From contig NZ_CP077291.1 of assembly GCF_019048065.1 (NCBI RefSeq), positions 3,410,001 to 3,474,000 on the forward strand: a DNA stretch of 64,000 nucleotides, read 5' to 3'. Position 1 is the stretch's first letter; each line of letters opens with the position of its first letter. This DNA is from Citrobacter farmeri (lineage in GTDB: Bacteria > Pseudomonadota > Gammaproteobacteria > Enterobacterales > Enterobacteriaceae). The notes beneath the pieces were generated by a model. That model ran no database searches. It was not told where the DNA came from and worked only from the letters and a program-made list of their open reading frames with translations. The position numbers and the translations under genes were made by a program. This document shows positions 28,046 through 39,542 of this stretch, piece after piece.

Positions 28046-31000
28046 TTAGACCGCCGGCGTCGGATCGTCGCCTTTGATCTCACGTTTCACTTCCGTCACC
28101 TCATCGCCCTTCTCATTGCGCAGATGCACTTCAAGCTGGTTAAAAGCAATATCAATGTTGTTTTCGCGACACAGGCGATCGATCGACCGGTTCAGTTCAT
28201 CAACCGTATGGCTACGATCGCGCAGTTCACGCACGTACAGACGCAGCTCGTGATCGAGAGTACTGGCGCCGAAGGTCGTAAAGAACACCGCCGGCTCGGG
28301 ATCGTGCATCACTTTCGGATGCTCCAACGCGGCCTGAAGCAGGACTTTCTTCACTTTATCCAGATCTGAACCGTAAGCCACGCCAATGCGGATCACCAGA
28401 CGAGTGGTAGTATCGGAGAGCGACCAGTTGATCAGACGCTCGGTTACAAACGCCTTGTTCGGAATGATCACCTCTTTGCGATCGAAATCGGTAATGGTGG
28501 TCGCACGGATACGGATCTTGCTGACGGTACCGGAGAACGTGCCGATCGTCACCGTATCGCCAATCCGCACCGGCCGTTCGAACAAAATGATCAGACCCGA
28601 GACAAAGTTACCGAAAATCTCCTGCAAGCCGAACCCGAGACCGACCGATAGGGCCGCCGCCAGCCACTGCAATTTATCCCACGATACGCCGAGCGAACCG
28701 AAGACCGTCATCGCCCCGACGGCAATGATGATGTAGTTAAGAATTGTGGTGATGGCGTACGACGCCCCCTGACGCATTTTCAGACGCGACAGCACCAGCA
28801 CTTCCAGCAGACCCGGCAGGTTGCGGATCAGTGCCCAGGCCACCATCGAGGCGATAATGGCAAACAGCAGACTGCCCATCGTCACACTTTTCACCACCGC
28901 AGCGCCCGCTTCGGTGCCGTTGTAATGCCAGAGCGTGATGCTGTCGAGATAGCTGAATACGGTGATCAGATCGGACCAAATCGCCCAGAACATCACCGCG
29001 AACAGTGAGACCATCAACAGCATGGTGATACGCAACGTTTGCTGGTTCACCTGCTCCAGCGCGATGGTCGGTTCCTCCTGCGGCTCCGCGCCTTCGGCCC
29101 CTTCCTTCACCAGATTCTGTCGACGCGCCAGCGCACGACGCCAGGCGATACGCCGCGCGGCGACGCTCAATCCACGCAACACCGTCTGGTAGAGCAGATT
29201 CCAGATGATGACCAGATAAACGGTCTCAATCCAGCGGCCCGACAGGCGCAGTGTGGTGTAGAAGTAGCCGGTTGCCGTCAGCACCATCAGCGCAATCGGG
29301 ATGATTGACAGGATGGTGATCGTCACCAGGCGCAGGCCATGCGACTCTTTATCACGCCAGCTTTCGCGACACATCGGCCACACCAGAAAGGCGATCAACA
29401 GCAGGTTGAGGAAAATCATCGCCTGCCCCAACACATCGTCCATCAAATGCAGCGGAGAAAGTTCAGCCACCACGGACCAGAAGTGCAGCGGCAGCAGCGC
29501 CAGGCTGATGCGCACAATCTGGCGACGCCAGTGGCTGGTCAATTGCGCGGGCATACCGAAATGACGAATCGCTACCCCGTCTTTCTCGAGCACTTTCCAG
29601 CACAGGCCAAAGACCAGCCAGAAGATGGCCAGTTTTTTACTGAATGCCCACAGCAGGTCGCTGATGTTCAGTTGCATCGTCAGCAAAATCAGGCCAACGG
29701 CCAGGATCAGCAGGCATACCGGCAGCGCGCGGATCAGATCGATCAGAATCGCTTTCGGCGTGTTTAGCTGACTGTCATTGCGCAACGTTCCTACCGCGGC
29801 AGCGAGTTTCTGCTGATACGCTTTCAGCCACTTCAGACGCCAGCGAATCAGCCCGGCAATCAGCAGCAGCGGCAATCCGGCCAGGAAAGCGATAAACACC
29901 GCCGGCCACGCTTTTTCCCAGTTCACCGTGATTTTCATCGACTTGAACTGATCTTTCAGCGACTGTGGGAAGGCTTTGATCCAGTCCCAGTCCATTGGCC
30001 GGTTGCTGTTCACCCAGAAGATTTGCTGGGTCAGGATCTCTTTCAGGCTTTTCGAGACGCTCATTAACTGCTGCTGATTAATTTGCAGGTTAATGGCCAT
30101 CATAAGCTGATTACCCAGCTGCTTGTTAAGCTGGTCCAGCAGTTCGCGACGCATATCAACAACCTGCAACAGCGCGTCGTGGACTTCATCATTCACTTCG
30201 TTACTGTGGCCCTCTTCCAGCCTGGCCACGAACGCATCGTTCTGGAACAGCGCGTCACGCTGTTGGTTGACTTCGAACTGCTCCAGACGCAGGTCCGCAA
30301 TGCGGTTGGTCATGTCCGAGAGTTCGTCCGCCGACGGCAGCGTTTGCTGCTGTTGATAGAGAATACGCGACAGCAGCAGACTGCCTTTCAGCACCGCGAT
30401 TTGTTCTTTGATATTACGTTCGGATTGCAGCGCACGGTCCAGCCAGTTTTTGACCTTAATGTTTTGCTGCATCAGCGAATTGCCATTTTCCGTCGCAGTG
30501 ATCAGGCGCTGGCTGAGCTGATGGTTGATTTCCAGCTCCTGTTTCACCAGCGGATTCGCCTGGATCCGCGCGGTTTCATCCGGCGAAATGGCCTCCTGCG
30601 CCGTTTTTTCCGTTAAGGTCAAACGCTTGCTGTTGACCGCCTCCTGCAACAACTGCATCTGATGCTCGAGCCGGTTGCTGTTTGCGGTGACATAATCACG
30701 CTGCTTTTGCAGGGTGTCCTGCAACACCGTATTGCCTTCCAGGCTCTTACGTTGTTGATCGATCTGAGCATTCAGTAACGCTTGCTGCGCCTGTAACAGC
30801 ACCTGCTGAGTTGGTCGCAATGCCGCTTCACCCACATTGGTGCCATCCAGTCGATTGCGGATCTGCTGAAGTTGTTGAGAGGCGTTGTACATTGCATTTT
30901 GTACACGTTCTGGCTGCGTTTGCAGAGAAACCAACTGGCTGTTATAGGTGGCGAGATCGTTTTGTGCGTTCTGTAAATCATCCAGTACCTGCGCCACGCG

Positions 31001-31405
31001 CAGTTCTAACTGGCGTAACGAAAGCGTACTGAGCGTCTTACGCGTTTCATCATCGTTATCCACGTCGCTGAGGGCATTCAGGGCTTCTGTCGCCTGACGC
31101 ATTTTTTCCGGCGCCTGTGCGACGCGCTGACGAAGCTGAGTCGTCTCGTCTTTCACCCGCTCGATTTTTTCCAGCGTTGCGATGGTCTCGATGAGATCCT
31201 GCTGAACCAGTTTATCCTGCGCGGAAAGGTCTTTCTGCTTATTGAGCGTATCCAGTTGGCTTTGAACGTCCGCCTTCGACGGCAAATCGCTGTTTGACGC
31301 CGCACGGGCAAGCGCCAAAGACTGGCAGGACAGCATCAGGATGAAAACAGCCACCGTGATGAAAACAAGGTGCTGTGCACGTTTATAGAGCTGCAACATA
31401 GTCAT
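28046..31405 (-). CDS. mscK: Mechanosensitive channel MscK (KefA)
   Basis: 1119 residues (E. coli 1120) from the ATG at 31405 (MTMLQLYKRAQ); a longer ORF start at 31450 is not conserved. Signal peptide to about residue 37, then a ~430-residue periplasmic coiled-coil domain rich in Gln, eleven membrane segments, and a C-terminal MscS module: pore helix GLGFGLQEIFGNFVSGLIILFERP, beta domain VRIGDTVTIGTFSGTVSKI, and IPNKAF. It opens under membrane tension and high external K+. It lies downstream of acrR in the same direction. Confidence 0.97.
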   Translation of the reverse strand: MTMLQLYKRAQHLVFITVAVFILMLSCQSLALARAASNSDLPSKADVQSQLDTLNKQKDLSAQDKLVQQDLIETIATLEKIERVKDETTQLRQRVAQAPEKMRQATEALNALSDVDNDDETRKTLSTLSLRQLELRVAQVLDDLQNAQNDLATYNSQLVSLQTQPERVQNAMYNASQQLQQIRNRLDGTNVGEAALRPTQQVLLQAQQALLNAQIDQQRKSLEGNTVLQDTLQKQRDYVTANSNRLEHQMQLLQEAVNSKRLTLTEKTAQEAISPDETARIQANPLVKQELEINHQLSQRLITATENGNSLMQQNIKVKNWLDRALQSERNIKEQIAVLKGSLLLSRILYQQQQTLPSADELSDMTNRIADLRLEQFEVNQQRDALFQNDAFVARLEEGHSNEVNDEVHDALLQVVDMRRELLDQLNKQLGNQLMMAINLQINQQQLMSVSKSLKEILTQQIFWVNSNRPMDWDWIKAFPQSLKDQFKSMKITVNWEKAWPAVFIAFLAGLPLLLIAGLIRWRLKWLKAYQQKLAAAVGTLRNDSQLNTPKAILIDLIRALPVCLLILAVGLILLTMQLNISDLLWAFSKKLAIFWLVFGLCWKVLEKDGVAIRHFGMPAQLTSHWRRQIVRISLALLPLHFWSVVAELSPLHLMDDVLGQAMIFLNLLLIAFLVWPMCRESWRDKESHGLRLVTITILSIIPIALMVLTATGYFYTTLRLSGRWIETVYLVIIWNLLYQTVLRGLSVAARRIAWRRALARRQNLVKEGAEGAEPQEEPTIALEQVNQQTLRITMLLMVSLFAVMFWAIWSDLITVFSYLDSITLWHYNGTEAGAAVVKSVTMGSLLFAIIASMVAWALIRNLPGLLEVLVLSRLKMRQGASYAITTILNYIIIAVGAMTVFGSLGVSWDKLQWLAAALSVGLGFGLQEIFGNFVSGLIILFERPVRIGDTVTIGTFSGTVSKIRIRATTITDFDRKEVIIPNKAFVTERLINWSLSDTTTRLVIRIGVAYGSDLDKVKKVLLQAALEHPKVMHDPEPAVFFTTFGASTLDHELRLYVRELRDRSHTVDELNRSIDRLCRENNIDIAFNQLEVHLRNEKGDEVTEVKREIKGDDPTPAV

Positions 31406-31524
31406 GTGAATGAAGGTTTCTGAACCGAAAAGACGACCGAAAATAGTCAACGAGCAAGAATATCACGGCTCTGTCAGACAGAATAGCGGCAGAGAAACCG
31501 TCCAGGATAATTCCTGGAGTCGCG

Positions 31525-32178
31525 TCAGGAGGTTGCGTCGGGCCCTGCCGAGCGCAGTGTCGGACAAAATGTTAACATTTCAAGCAACACGGCAACGTAA
31601 TCTCGCGCTTCTTTTTTGAGATCAAACGATTGTGGGGCGAAGAGCCAGTTTTCCATCAGGCCAGAAACCGTGGCGCGCATCATCACCGCCGCCCGGCGCG
31701 TAAGCAAATTTTCAGGCAACATTTTTGAATTAATACAATGCATTAATGTTTGCTCGATACGATCATAGCTTTCGAGACAGATGTTTCTTTGCGCCTGCTG
31801 AACTATAGTCATTTCTCCCACAAATTCACATTTGTGGAATATAATCTCCATCAATAAACGTCGCCGTTCTTCTGTCACGGTAGATTCAAGGAGATGAACG
31901 AGAATTTCTCTTAACACTGATAGTGGATCGTCGGGGAATTTTGCCTGATACTCAGTCTCAAGCTCACCAATACTGGATTCTGATAGTTCCCAGATTTCAC
32001 TAAATAAATCCGACTTGTTTTTGAAATGCCAATAGATTGCACCGCGAGTGACGCCAGCGGCTTTTGCAATCTCCGCCAGCGAGGTGGAAGATACCCCTTG
32101 CTGTGAGAACAACCGTAGCGCTACATCCAGGATGTGTTGTCGTGTTTCCTGCGCTTGTTGTTTGGTTTTTCGTGCCAT
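31525..32178 (-). CDS. acrR: TetR-family repressor AcrR
   Basis: 217 residues (E. coli 215). TetR helix-turn-helix in residues 10-54 ([45 protein letters not shown] region), followed by a helical ligand domain; E. coli AcrR binds many drugs and dyes there. It represses acrAB and itself from a 24-bp operator in the 141-bp gap to acrA. No frameshift or truncation is seen. Confidence 0.97.
   Translation of the reverse strand: MARKTKQQAQETRQHILDVALRLFSQQGVSSTSLAEIAKAAGVTRGAIYWHFKNKSDLFSEIWELSESSIGELETEYQAKFPDDPLSVLREILVHLLESTVTEERRRLLMEIIFHKCEFVGEMTIVQQAQRNICLESYDRIEQTLMHCINSKMLPENLLTRRAAVMMRATVSGLMENWLFAPQSFDLKKEARDYVAVLLEMLTFCPTLRSAGPDATS
32160..32178 (-). promoter_or_regulatory. Candidate marbox (MarA/SoxS/Rob site) at the acrR start
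   Basis: ATGGCACGAAAAACCAAAC, read on the minus strand from 32178, fits the marbox consensus AYnGCACnnWnnRYYAAAY at every fixed position. It overlaps the acrR start codon about 140 bp upstream of acrA, where global activators could act on acrAB. Judged by consensus only. Confidence 0.5.
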
Positions 32179-32206
32179 ATGTCGGTGAATTTACAGGTGT
32201 TAGATT

Positions 32207-32230
32207 TACATACATTTATGGATGTATGTA
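32207..32230. promoter_or_regulatory. AcrR operator between acrR and acrA
   Basis: A 24-bp dyad with half-sites TACATACAT and ATGTATGTA around TTATGG matches the E. coli AcrR operator at all but one base. It would block both divergent promoters. Confidence 0.93.
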
Positions 32231-32319
32231 CCATAGCACGACGATAATATAAACGCAGCAATGGGTTTGTGGACTTTTGACCATTGATCAATTTGAAATC
32301 GGACACTCGAGGTTTACAT

Positions 32320-33513
32320 ATGAACAAAAACAGAGGGTTTACGCCTCTGGCGGTCGTTCTGATGCTCTCAGGCAGCTTAGCGCTTACAGGATGTGACGAC
32401 AAACAGGCCCAACAAGGGGGCCAGCAGATGCCAGAAGTTGGGGTTGTGACGCTCAAAACCGAACCTCTACAGATCACAACTGAACTCCCGGGTCGCACCA
32501 GTGCTTTCCGTATTGCGGAAGTTCGTCCTCAGGTGAGCGGTATTATCCTGAAGCGTAATTTCGAGGAAGGTAGTGATATCGAAGCAGGAGTGTCTCTCTA
32601 TCAGATTGATCCTGCGACTTATCAAGCCACTTATGAAAGCGCGAAAGGCGATCTGGCGAAAGCACAGGCCGCAGCCAGCATCGCTCAGGTAACGGTTAAC
32701 CGTTATAAAAAGCTGCTGGGAACGCAGTATATCAGTCAACAAGATTACGATCAGGCGCTGGCCGATGCGCAACAGGCGAATGCCGCCGTCGTTGCCGCGA
32801 AAGCCGCGGTCGAAACAGCACGCATTAACCTGGCGTATACCAAAGTAACCTCTCCGATTAGCGGCCGTATTGGTAAATCCGCCGTGACGGAAGGGGCCCT
32901 GGTGCAGAACGGTCAGGCAACCGCGCTGGCAACCGTGCAGCAGCTCGATCCTATCTATGTTGACGTGACGCAGTCGAGCAACGACTTCCTGCGTCTGAAA
33001 CAAGAACTGGCTAACGGAACGCTGAAACAGGAAAACGGCAAGGCGAAAGTCGAGCTGGTGACCAGTGACGGTATCAAGTTCCCGCAGTCCGGTACGCTTG
33101 AATTTTCAGACGTGACCGTCGATCAGACCACCGGTTCCATTACCTTACGCGCCATCTTCCCTAACCCGGATCACACCTTACTGCCGGGCATGTTTGTCCG
33201 CGCACGTCTGGAAGAAGGGACCAACCCGACTGCATTGCTGGTGCCGCAACAAGGTGTGACCCGTACGCCGCGCGGTGATGCGACAGCACTGGTTGTGGGG
33301 GCTGACGACAAAGTGGAAACCCGTCAAATCGTTGCCAGTCAGGCAATTGGCGATAAATGGGTGGTCACTGACGGACTTAAATCTGGCGATCGCGTCATTA
33401 TCTCTGGTTTGCAAAAAGTTCGCCCTGGCGTGCAGGTAAAAGCGCAGGAAGTAACATCTGACAATCAACAACAAGCCGCGAACGGTGGCAAGTCAGAGCA
33501 AACAAAGTCTTAA
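32320..33513 (+). CDS. acrA: AcrAB-TolC periplasmic adaptor AcrA
   Basis: 397 residues from the ATG at 32320. Lipoprotein signal with lipobox LTGC (mature Cys about residue 25). Membrane-fusion-protein order: beta-barrel and lipoyl halves (VSGIILKRNFEEGSDIEAG), alpha-helical hairpin (about 100-170), second lipoyl half (AYTKVTSPISGRIGKSAVTEGALV), beta-barrel and membrane-proximal domains. It bridges AcrB to TolC. acrB follows 22 bp later. Confidence 0.98.
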   Translation: MNKNRGFTPLAVVLMLSGSLALTGCDDKQAQQGGQQMPEVGVVTLKTEPLQITTELPGRTSAFRIAEVRPQVSGIILKRNFEEGSDIEAGVSLYQIDPATYQATYESAKGDLAKAQAAASIAQVTVNRYKKLLGTQYISQQDYDQALADAQQANAAVVAAKAAVETARINLAYTKVTSPISGRIGKSAVTEGALVQNGQATALATVQQLDPIYVDVTQSSNDFLRLKQELANGTLKQENGKAKVELVTSDGIKFPQSGTLEFSDVTVDQTTGSITLRAIFPNPDHTLLPGMFVRARLEEGTNPTALLVPQQGVTRTPRGDATALVVGADDKVETRQIVASQAIGDKWVVTDGLKSGDRVIISGLQKVRPGVQVKAQEVTSDNQQQAANGGKSEQTKS

Positions 33514-33532
33514 CTTAAACAGGAGCCGTTAA

Positions 33533-36685
<3,153 letters not shown>

Positions 36686-36696
36686 TACTCATCAGA

Positions 36697-36724
36697 TAAA
36701 AGGCCGCGCAAGCGGCCTTTTTTT
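36697..36724 (+). terminator. Rho-independent terminator of acrAB
   Basis: AGGCCGC-GCAA-GCGGCCT followed by a run of T residues, 15 bp after the acrB stop; a textbook intrinsic terminator. Confidence 0.95.
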
Positions 36725-37194
36725 CGAATGAAATCAGCCAAAGGGCTTATTGATACTTTGTTGACTTTTGGTTGCGAGTAATAAAGGTTATAATCCACAA
36801 GAGGATGAAGGCTATTTCTGGCCATTTGGCTTAGGGCTTATTCCCTGCTTAATAACTCATTATTAAGACAATTCCTGGGGATAAGTCTGACTCTGGTTTT
36901 GCCACAGTCAGCGATGAGGATGAAAAGAGAAGATAATCTGATGAATTTCAAAATAATCACGTAATTATCTCATTCCGGAATGGGTTGGCGACATGCTATA
37001 ATGGGAAAAATGTACAAACCTTCACTTTCTTGCGTATTAAACTAATTGTAATTTTTCGTAATATAACGATGAAATCTTTTTTAGAGTAGATTATAGTTAA
37101 ATCATCAGGCGTAGAAGGTAAGCTCCAGGTCAGTTTAGTTGTACCCATCCCGAAGGTGTTCGGTTAGTTCAAGCCACTAAGAAGGGGATGCGTT
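36725..37194 (+). promoter_or_regulatory. 470-bp AT-rich gene-free region and leader before tomB
   Basis: No credible gene. Two TATAAT hexamers are present: 36789-36794, and 36997-37002 with an extended-10 TGC. The second lies 14 bp after a perfect palindrome CATTCCGGAATG (36971-36982) that overlaps its -35 position. Transcription from it gives a leader of about 185 nt. Near the start codon CATCCC (37146-37151) can pair with GGGATG (37185-37190), covering the tomB ribosome-binding site, while CCGAA-GGTG-TTCGG forms a competing small hairpin. The AT richness is compatible with H-NS binding, fitting Hha control. Confidence 0.5.
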
Positions 37195-37569
37195 ATGGAT
37201 GAATACTCACCCAAAAGACATGATATAGCGCAGCTTAAATTTCTTTGTGAAACGCTTTATCACGACTGTCTTGCAAACCTTGAAGAAAGCAATCATGGCT
37301 GGGTTAACGACCCAACCTCGGCAATCAACCTTCAACTCAACGAACTGATAGAGCATATTGCAACCTTCGCACTTAATTATAAAATTAAGTATAATGAGGA
37401 CAATAAGCTGATTGAGCAGATTGATGAATATCTGGACGACACATTTATGTTGTTCAGCAGTTATGGCATTAATGCGCAGGATCTGCAGAAATGGCGGAAA
37501 TCCGGTAATCGCTTGTTCCGCTGCTTTGTGAATGCCACCAGGGCTAATCCTGTTAGTTTGTCTTGTTAA
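37195..37569 (+). CDS. tomB: Hha-toxicity modulator TomB (YbaJ)
   Basis: 124 residues, strongly similar to E. coli TomB: MDEYSPKRHDIAQLKFLCETLYHDCLANLEESNHGWVND at the N-terminus and a late Cys (RLFRCFVNATRANPVSLSC). It attenuates Hha toxicity and affects biofilm and conjugation, and is described as an oxygen-dependent antidote to Hha. hha begins 27 bp downstream, so the pair is co-transcribed. Confidence 0.95.
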   Translation: MDEYSPKRHDIAQLKFLCETLYHDCLANLEESNHGWVNDPTSAINLQLNELIEHIATFALNYKIKYNEDNKLIEQIDEYLDDTFMLFSSYGINAQDLQKWRKSGNRLFRCFVNATRANPVSLSC

Positions 37570-37596
37570 AAATTATTACAATCATAGGTAAGATTT

Positions 37597-37815
37597 ATGT
37601 CCGATAAACCATTAACTAAAACTGATTATTTGATGCGTTTGCGACGCTGTCAGACAATTGACACGCTTGAGCGCGTGATCGAGAAAAATAAATATGAATT
37701 GTCTGACAATGAATTGGCTGTATTTTACTCAGCCGCCGATCACCGTCTTGCAGAATTGACGATGAATAAACTTTACGACAAGATTCCTTCCTCCGTCTGG
37801 AAATTCATCCGTTAA
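37597..37815 (+). CDS. hha: Hemolysin-expression modulator Hha
   Basis: 72 residues, close to identical with E. coli Hha ([40 protein letters not shown]...[11 protein letters not shown]). The small helical protein pairs with H-NS to silence horizontally acquired genes; Arg16-Arg17 and the neighbouring helices form the H-NS contact. AGG-rich spacing (GGTAAGATTT) before the ATG gives a moderate ribosome-binding site. Confidence 0.97.
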
Positions 37816-37896
37816 TTTGATAACTGTCGCATCAGGAAATACGGACCATCTCCTGGGGAACATTTTTCATACTCGCAATAACAATAGAATGACTAT

Positions 37897-37912
37897 TGTG
37901 ACTTATGTCACA
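37897..37912 (+). promoter_or_regulatory. Consensus CRP site upstream of maa
   Basis: TGTGACTTATGTCACA contains both ideal CRP half-sites, TGTGA and TCACA, six bases apart, within an AT-flanked 20-bp dyad. With a possible promoter -35 TTCCCT (37930-37935) and -10 TACTGT (37953-37958), 17 bp apart, the site would centre near -61, a class I position. Confidence 0.75.
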
Positions 37913-37919
37913 ATCCAGG

Positions 37920-37937
37920 TCAGGGAACGTTCCCTGA
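37920..37937. promoter_or_regulatory. Perfect 18-bp palindrome overlapping the maa promoter
   Basis: TCAGGGAACGTTCCCTGA is a perfect 18-bp palindrome with a central CG and no spacer loop, so it is more likely a protein-binding operator than an RNA hairpin. It lies 8 bp after the CRP site and overlaps the predicted -35 element. The central AACGTT recalls LacI/GalR-family operators, but it does not match the GalR, Cra or CytR consensus I know. Confidence 0.6.
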
Positions 37938-37992
37938 ACATCACTGACCCTCTACTGTGTTGCCTTACCGGTGAACAGTCAGAGAGAGCAGA

Positions 37993-38544
37993 ATGAGTGA
38001 CGAGAAACAGAAAATGATAGCGGGTGAGCGTTATCGCCCGGCAGATGAAACCCTGCGCCATGACAGGTTGCAGGCGCGTCGATTCGTTCACCGCTACAAT
38101 CTCACCACCCCGGATGAAAAGGCTGAACGCCTGGCAATCCTCAGTGCCCTGTTGGGCCAGTGTGACCGACCTTACATTGAGCCGTCATTTCGCTGTGACT
38201 ACGGTTACAATATCTTTCTGGGTAAAGACTTTTATGCCAATTTCGACTGCGTCATGCTTGACGTCTGTCCGATTCATATTGGTGATAACTGTATGCTGGC
38301 TCCTGGTGTTCATATCTATACCGCCACACATCCACTGGATGCGACAGAGCGCAATAGTGGGCTGGAATTCGGCAAGCCCGTCACGATTGGCAATAATGTC
38401 TGGATTGGTGGACGCGCGGTCATTAATCCCGGCGTCAACATTGGTGACAACGTGGTTGTCGCCTCCGGCGCGGTGGTGACCAAAAACGTCCCAGCTAACG
38501 TGGTGGTAGGCGGTAACCCGGCACGGATTATCAAAACCCTGTAA
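37993..38544 (+). CDS. maa: Maltose O-acetyltransferase
   Basis: 183 residues, as in E. coli. The N-terminal maltose/galactoside acetyltransferase helix region ([14 protein letters not shown]) is followed by a left-handed beta helix of hexapeptide repeats ([46 protein letters not shown]). The catalytic His is in TATHPLD. It acetylates glucose and maltose using acetyl-CoA. It is on its own promoter with a strong CRP site, in keeping with a carbon-source role. Confidence 0.96.
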   Translation: MSDEKQKMIAGERYRPADETLRHDRLQARRFVHRYNLTTPDEKAERLAILSALLGQCDRPYIEPSFRCDYGYNIFLGKDFYANFDCVMLDVCPIHIGDNCMLAPGVHIYTATHPLDATERNSGLEFGKPVTIGNNVWIGGRAVINPGVNIGDNVVVASGAVVTKNVPANVVVGGNPARIIKTL

Positions 38545-38658
38545 ACAGAATTGTAACTGTTATGATAAATTGTGGTTAATCTGTTACTTTCTTCACGCTA
38601 ATCGCCCACTTAAAATGGGGCGTTCCCCTGTAAGTAGCGAAAATCACGAAGGCAAAAA

Positions 38659-39129
38659 ATGACAGAAATACAACGCCTGCTCACCGAAACCATCGACGAC
38701 CTGAACGTTCGTGAGAAGCGCGATAATAAGCCCCGCTTTAGCATCAGCTTTATTCGCAAGCATCCTGGTTTGTTTATTGGGATGTACGTCGCCTGGTTTG
38801 CCACGCTGGCGGTGATGCTGCAATCAGAAACGCTGGTCGACTCCGTCTGGCTGCTGGTCGTGCTGTTTGTCATCCTCAACGGCTTTTTCTTTTTTGATGT
38901 TGCCCCGCGCTATCGCTATGAAGATATTGACGTGCTGGATTTCAGGGTGTGTTACAACGGCGAGTGGTATAACACCCGGTTTGTACCTTCCGCGTTGATT
39001 AATACCATCCTTCACTCCCCGCGCGTCGATGATGAACATAAAGCACAATTACAGAAGATGGTGACGCGTAAAGGCGAGCTTTCGTTTTACGATATCTTCA
39101 CCCTTGCCCGCGCAGAAACCGCGCCATAA
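38659..39129 (+). CDS. ylaC: YlaC-family inner-membrane protein
   Basis: 156 residues, matching E. coli YlaC. Cytosolic N-terminus ([22 protein letters not shown]), two adjacent membrane segments (about 40-58 and 64-82), then a C-terminal cytosolic part ([26 protein letters not shown]). Function unknown. A hairpin follows. Confidence 0.93.
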   Translation: MTEIQRLLTETIDDLNVREKRDNKPRFSISFIRKHPGLFIGMYVAWFATLAVMLQSETLVDSVWLLVVLFVILNGFFFFDVAPRYRYEDIDVLDFRVCYNGEWYNTRFVPSALINTILHSPRVDDEHKAQLQKMVTRKGELSFYDIFTLARAETAP

Positions 39130-39141
39130 TCCGTTTGTGTT

Positions 39142-39168
39142 GCCGGATAGTCATTTCCCCTATCCGGC
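39142..39168. terminator. Hairpin between convergent ylaC and rpmJ2
   Basis: GCCGGATAG-n9-CTATCCGGC with a pyrimidine-rich CTCTCCTTTCTTT after it on the plus strand. It is likely the ylaC terminator or a single REP-like unit. Confidence 0.55.
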
Positions 39169-39179
39169 CTCTCCTTTCT

Positions 39180-39320
39180 TTAACGCCGTTTTTTTCTTCC
39201 CTGTACCGCTTTAAAACGCGGATTACTCTTACAAATCACATATAAACGCCCTTTGCGCTTTACGATCTGACAGTCTGGATGGCGCTGCTTTGCACTACGT
39301 AATGAATTCAAGACCTGCAT
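39180..39320 (-). CDS. rpmJ2: Zinc-independent ribosomal protein L36 paralogue RpmJ2 (YkgO)
   Basis: 46 residues: [20 protein letters not shown], then [20 protein letters not shown]. The C- form lacks the zinc Cys2-Cys-His set of RpmJ, so it can replace the zinc-binding L36 during zinc starvation. A start at 39320 is the family start; the longer ORF is not conserved. In E. coli this gene follows rpmE2 (ykgM), but no rpmE2 reading frame lies upstream here. A Zur-type operator begins 26 bp upstream. Confidence 0.95.
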   Translation of the reverse strand: MQVLNSLRSAKQRHPDCQIVKRKGRLYVICKSNPRFKAVQGRKKRR

Positions 39321-39345
39321 GTTATCCTCATCAACCGATAAAAAA

Positions 39346-39365
39346 GTGTTATAATATAACATCAC
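39346..39365 (-). promoter_or_regulatory. Zur box in front of rpmJ2
   Basis: TGTTATAATATAACA (39347-39361) is a 15-bp dyad matching the core of the gammaproteobacterial Zur consensus TGTTATAnTATAACA. It lies 26-45 bp upstream of the rpmJ2 start and would repress it when zinc is sufficient. Confidence 0.85.
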
Positions 39366-39542
39366 TTTATCGCTGAATGTATCGCAGTTCAATCCTTTCG
39401 ACCTTTACACCGGTTTTTTCGTTGTGAAAACGACAGAAATCCACGCTTTCATCAAAAACTTTGTAGATTAACGACATCATTTACAGGGCTTTTTTCGCGA
39501 TCGGATATACTTTCTCTACAATGCGTTATTAAGGATATCTGC

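Noticed and set aside
31406..31450. 15-residue N-terminal extension of mscK
   Set aside because: Conservation begins at the ATG at 31405, before a signal peptide; the extension has no ribosome-binding site.
36756..36794. TTGACT and TATAAT after acrB as a strong sigma-70 promoter
   Set aside because: The spacer is about 22 bp, too long for these hexamers together; TATAAT may still be used with a poorer -35.
37920..37937. The maa palindrome considered as a terminator for hha
   Set aside because: It has no loop and no T-run, so an operator is more likely.
39366..39542. Possible rpmE2 remnant upstream of rpmJ2
   Set aside because: No L31-like reading frame was found on either strand; the Zur box itself directly precedes rpmJ2.
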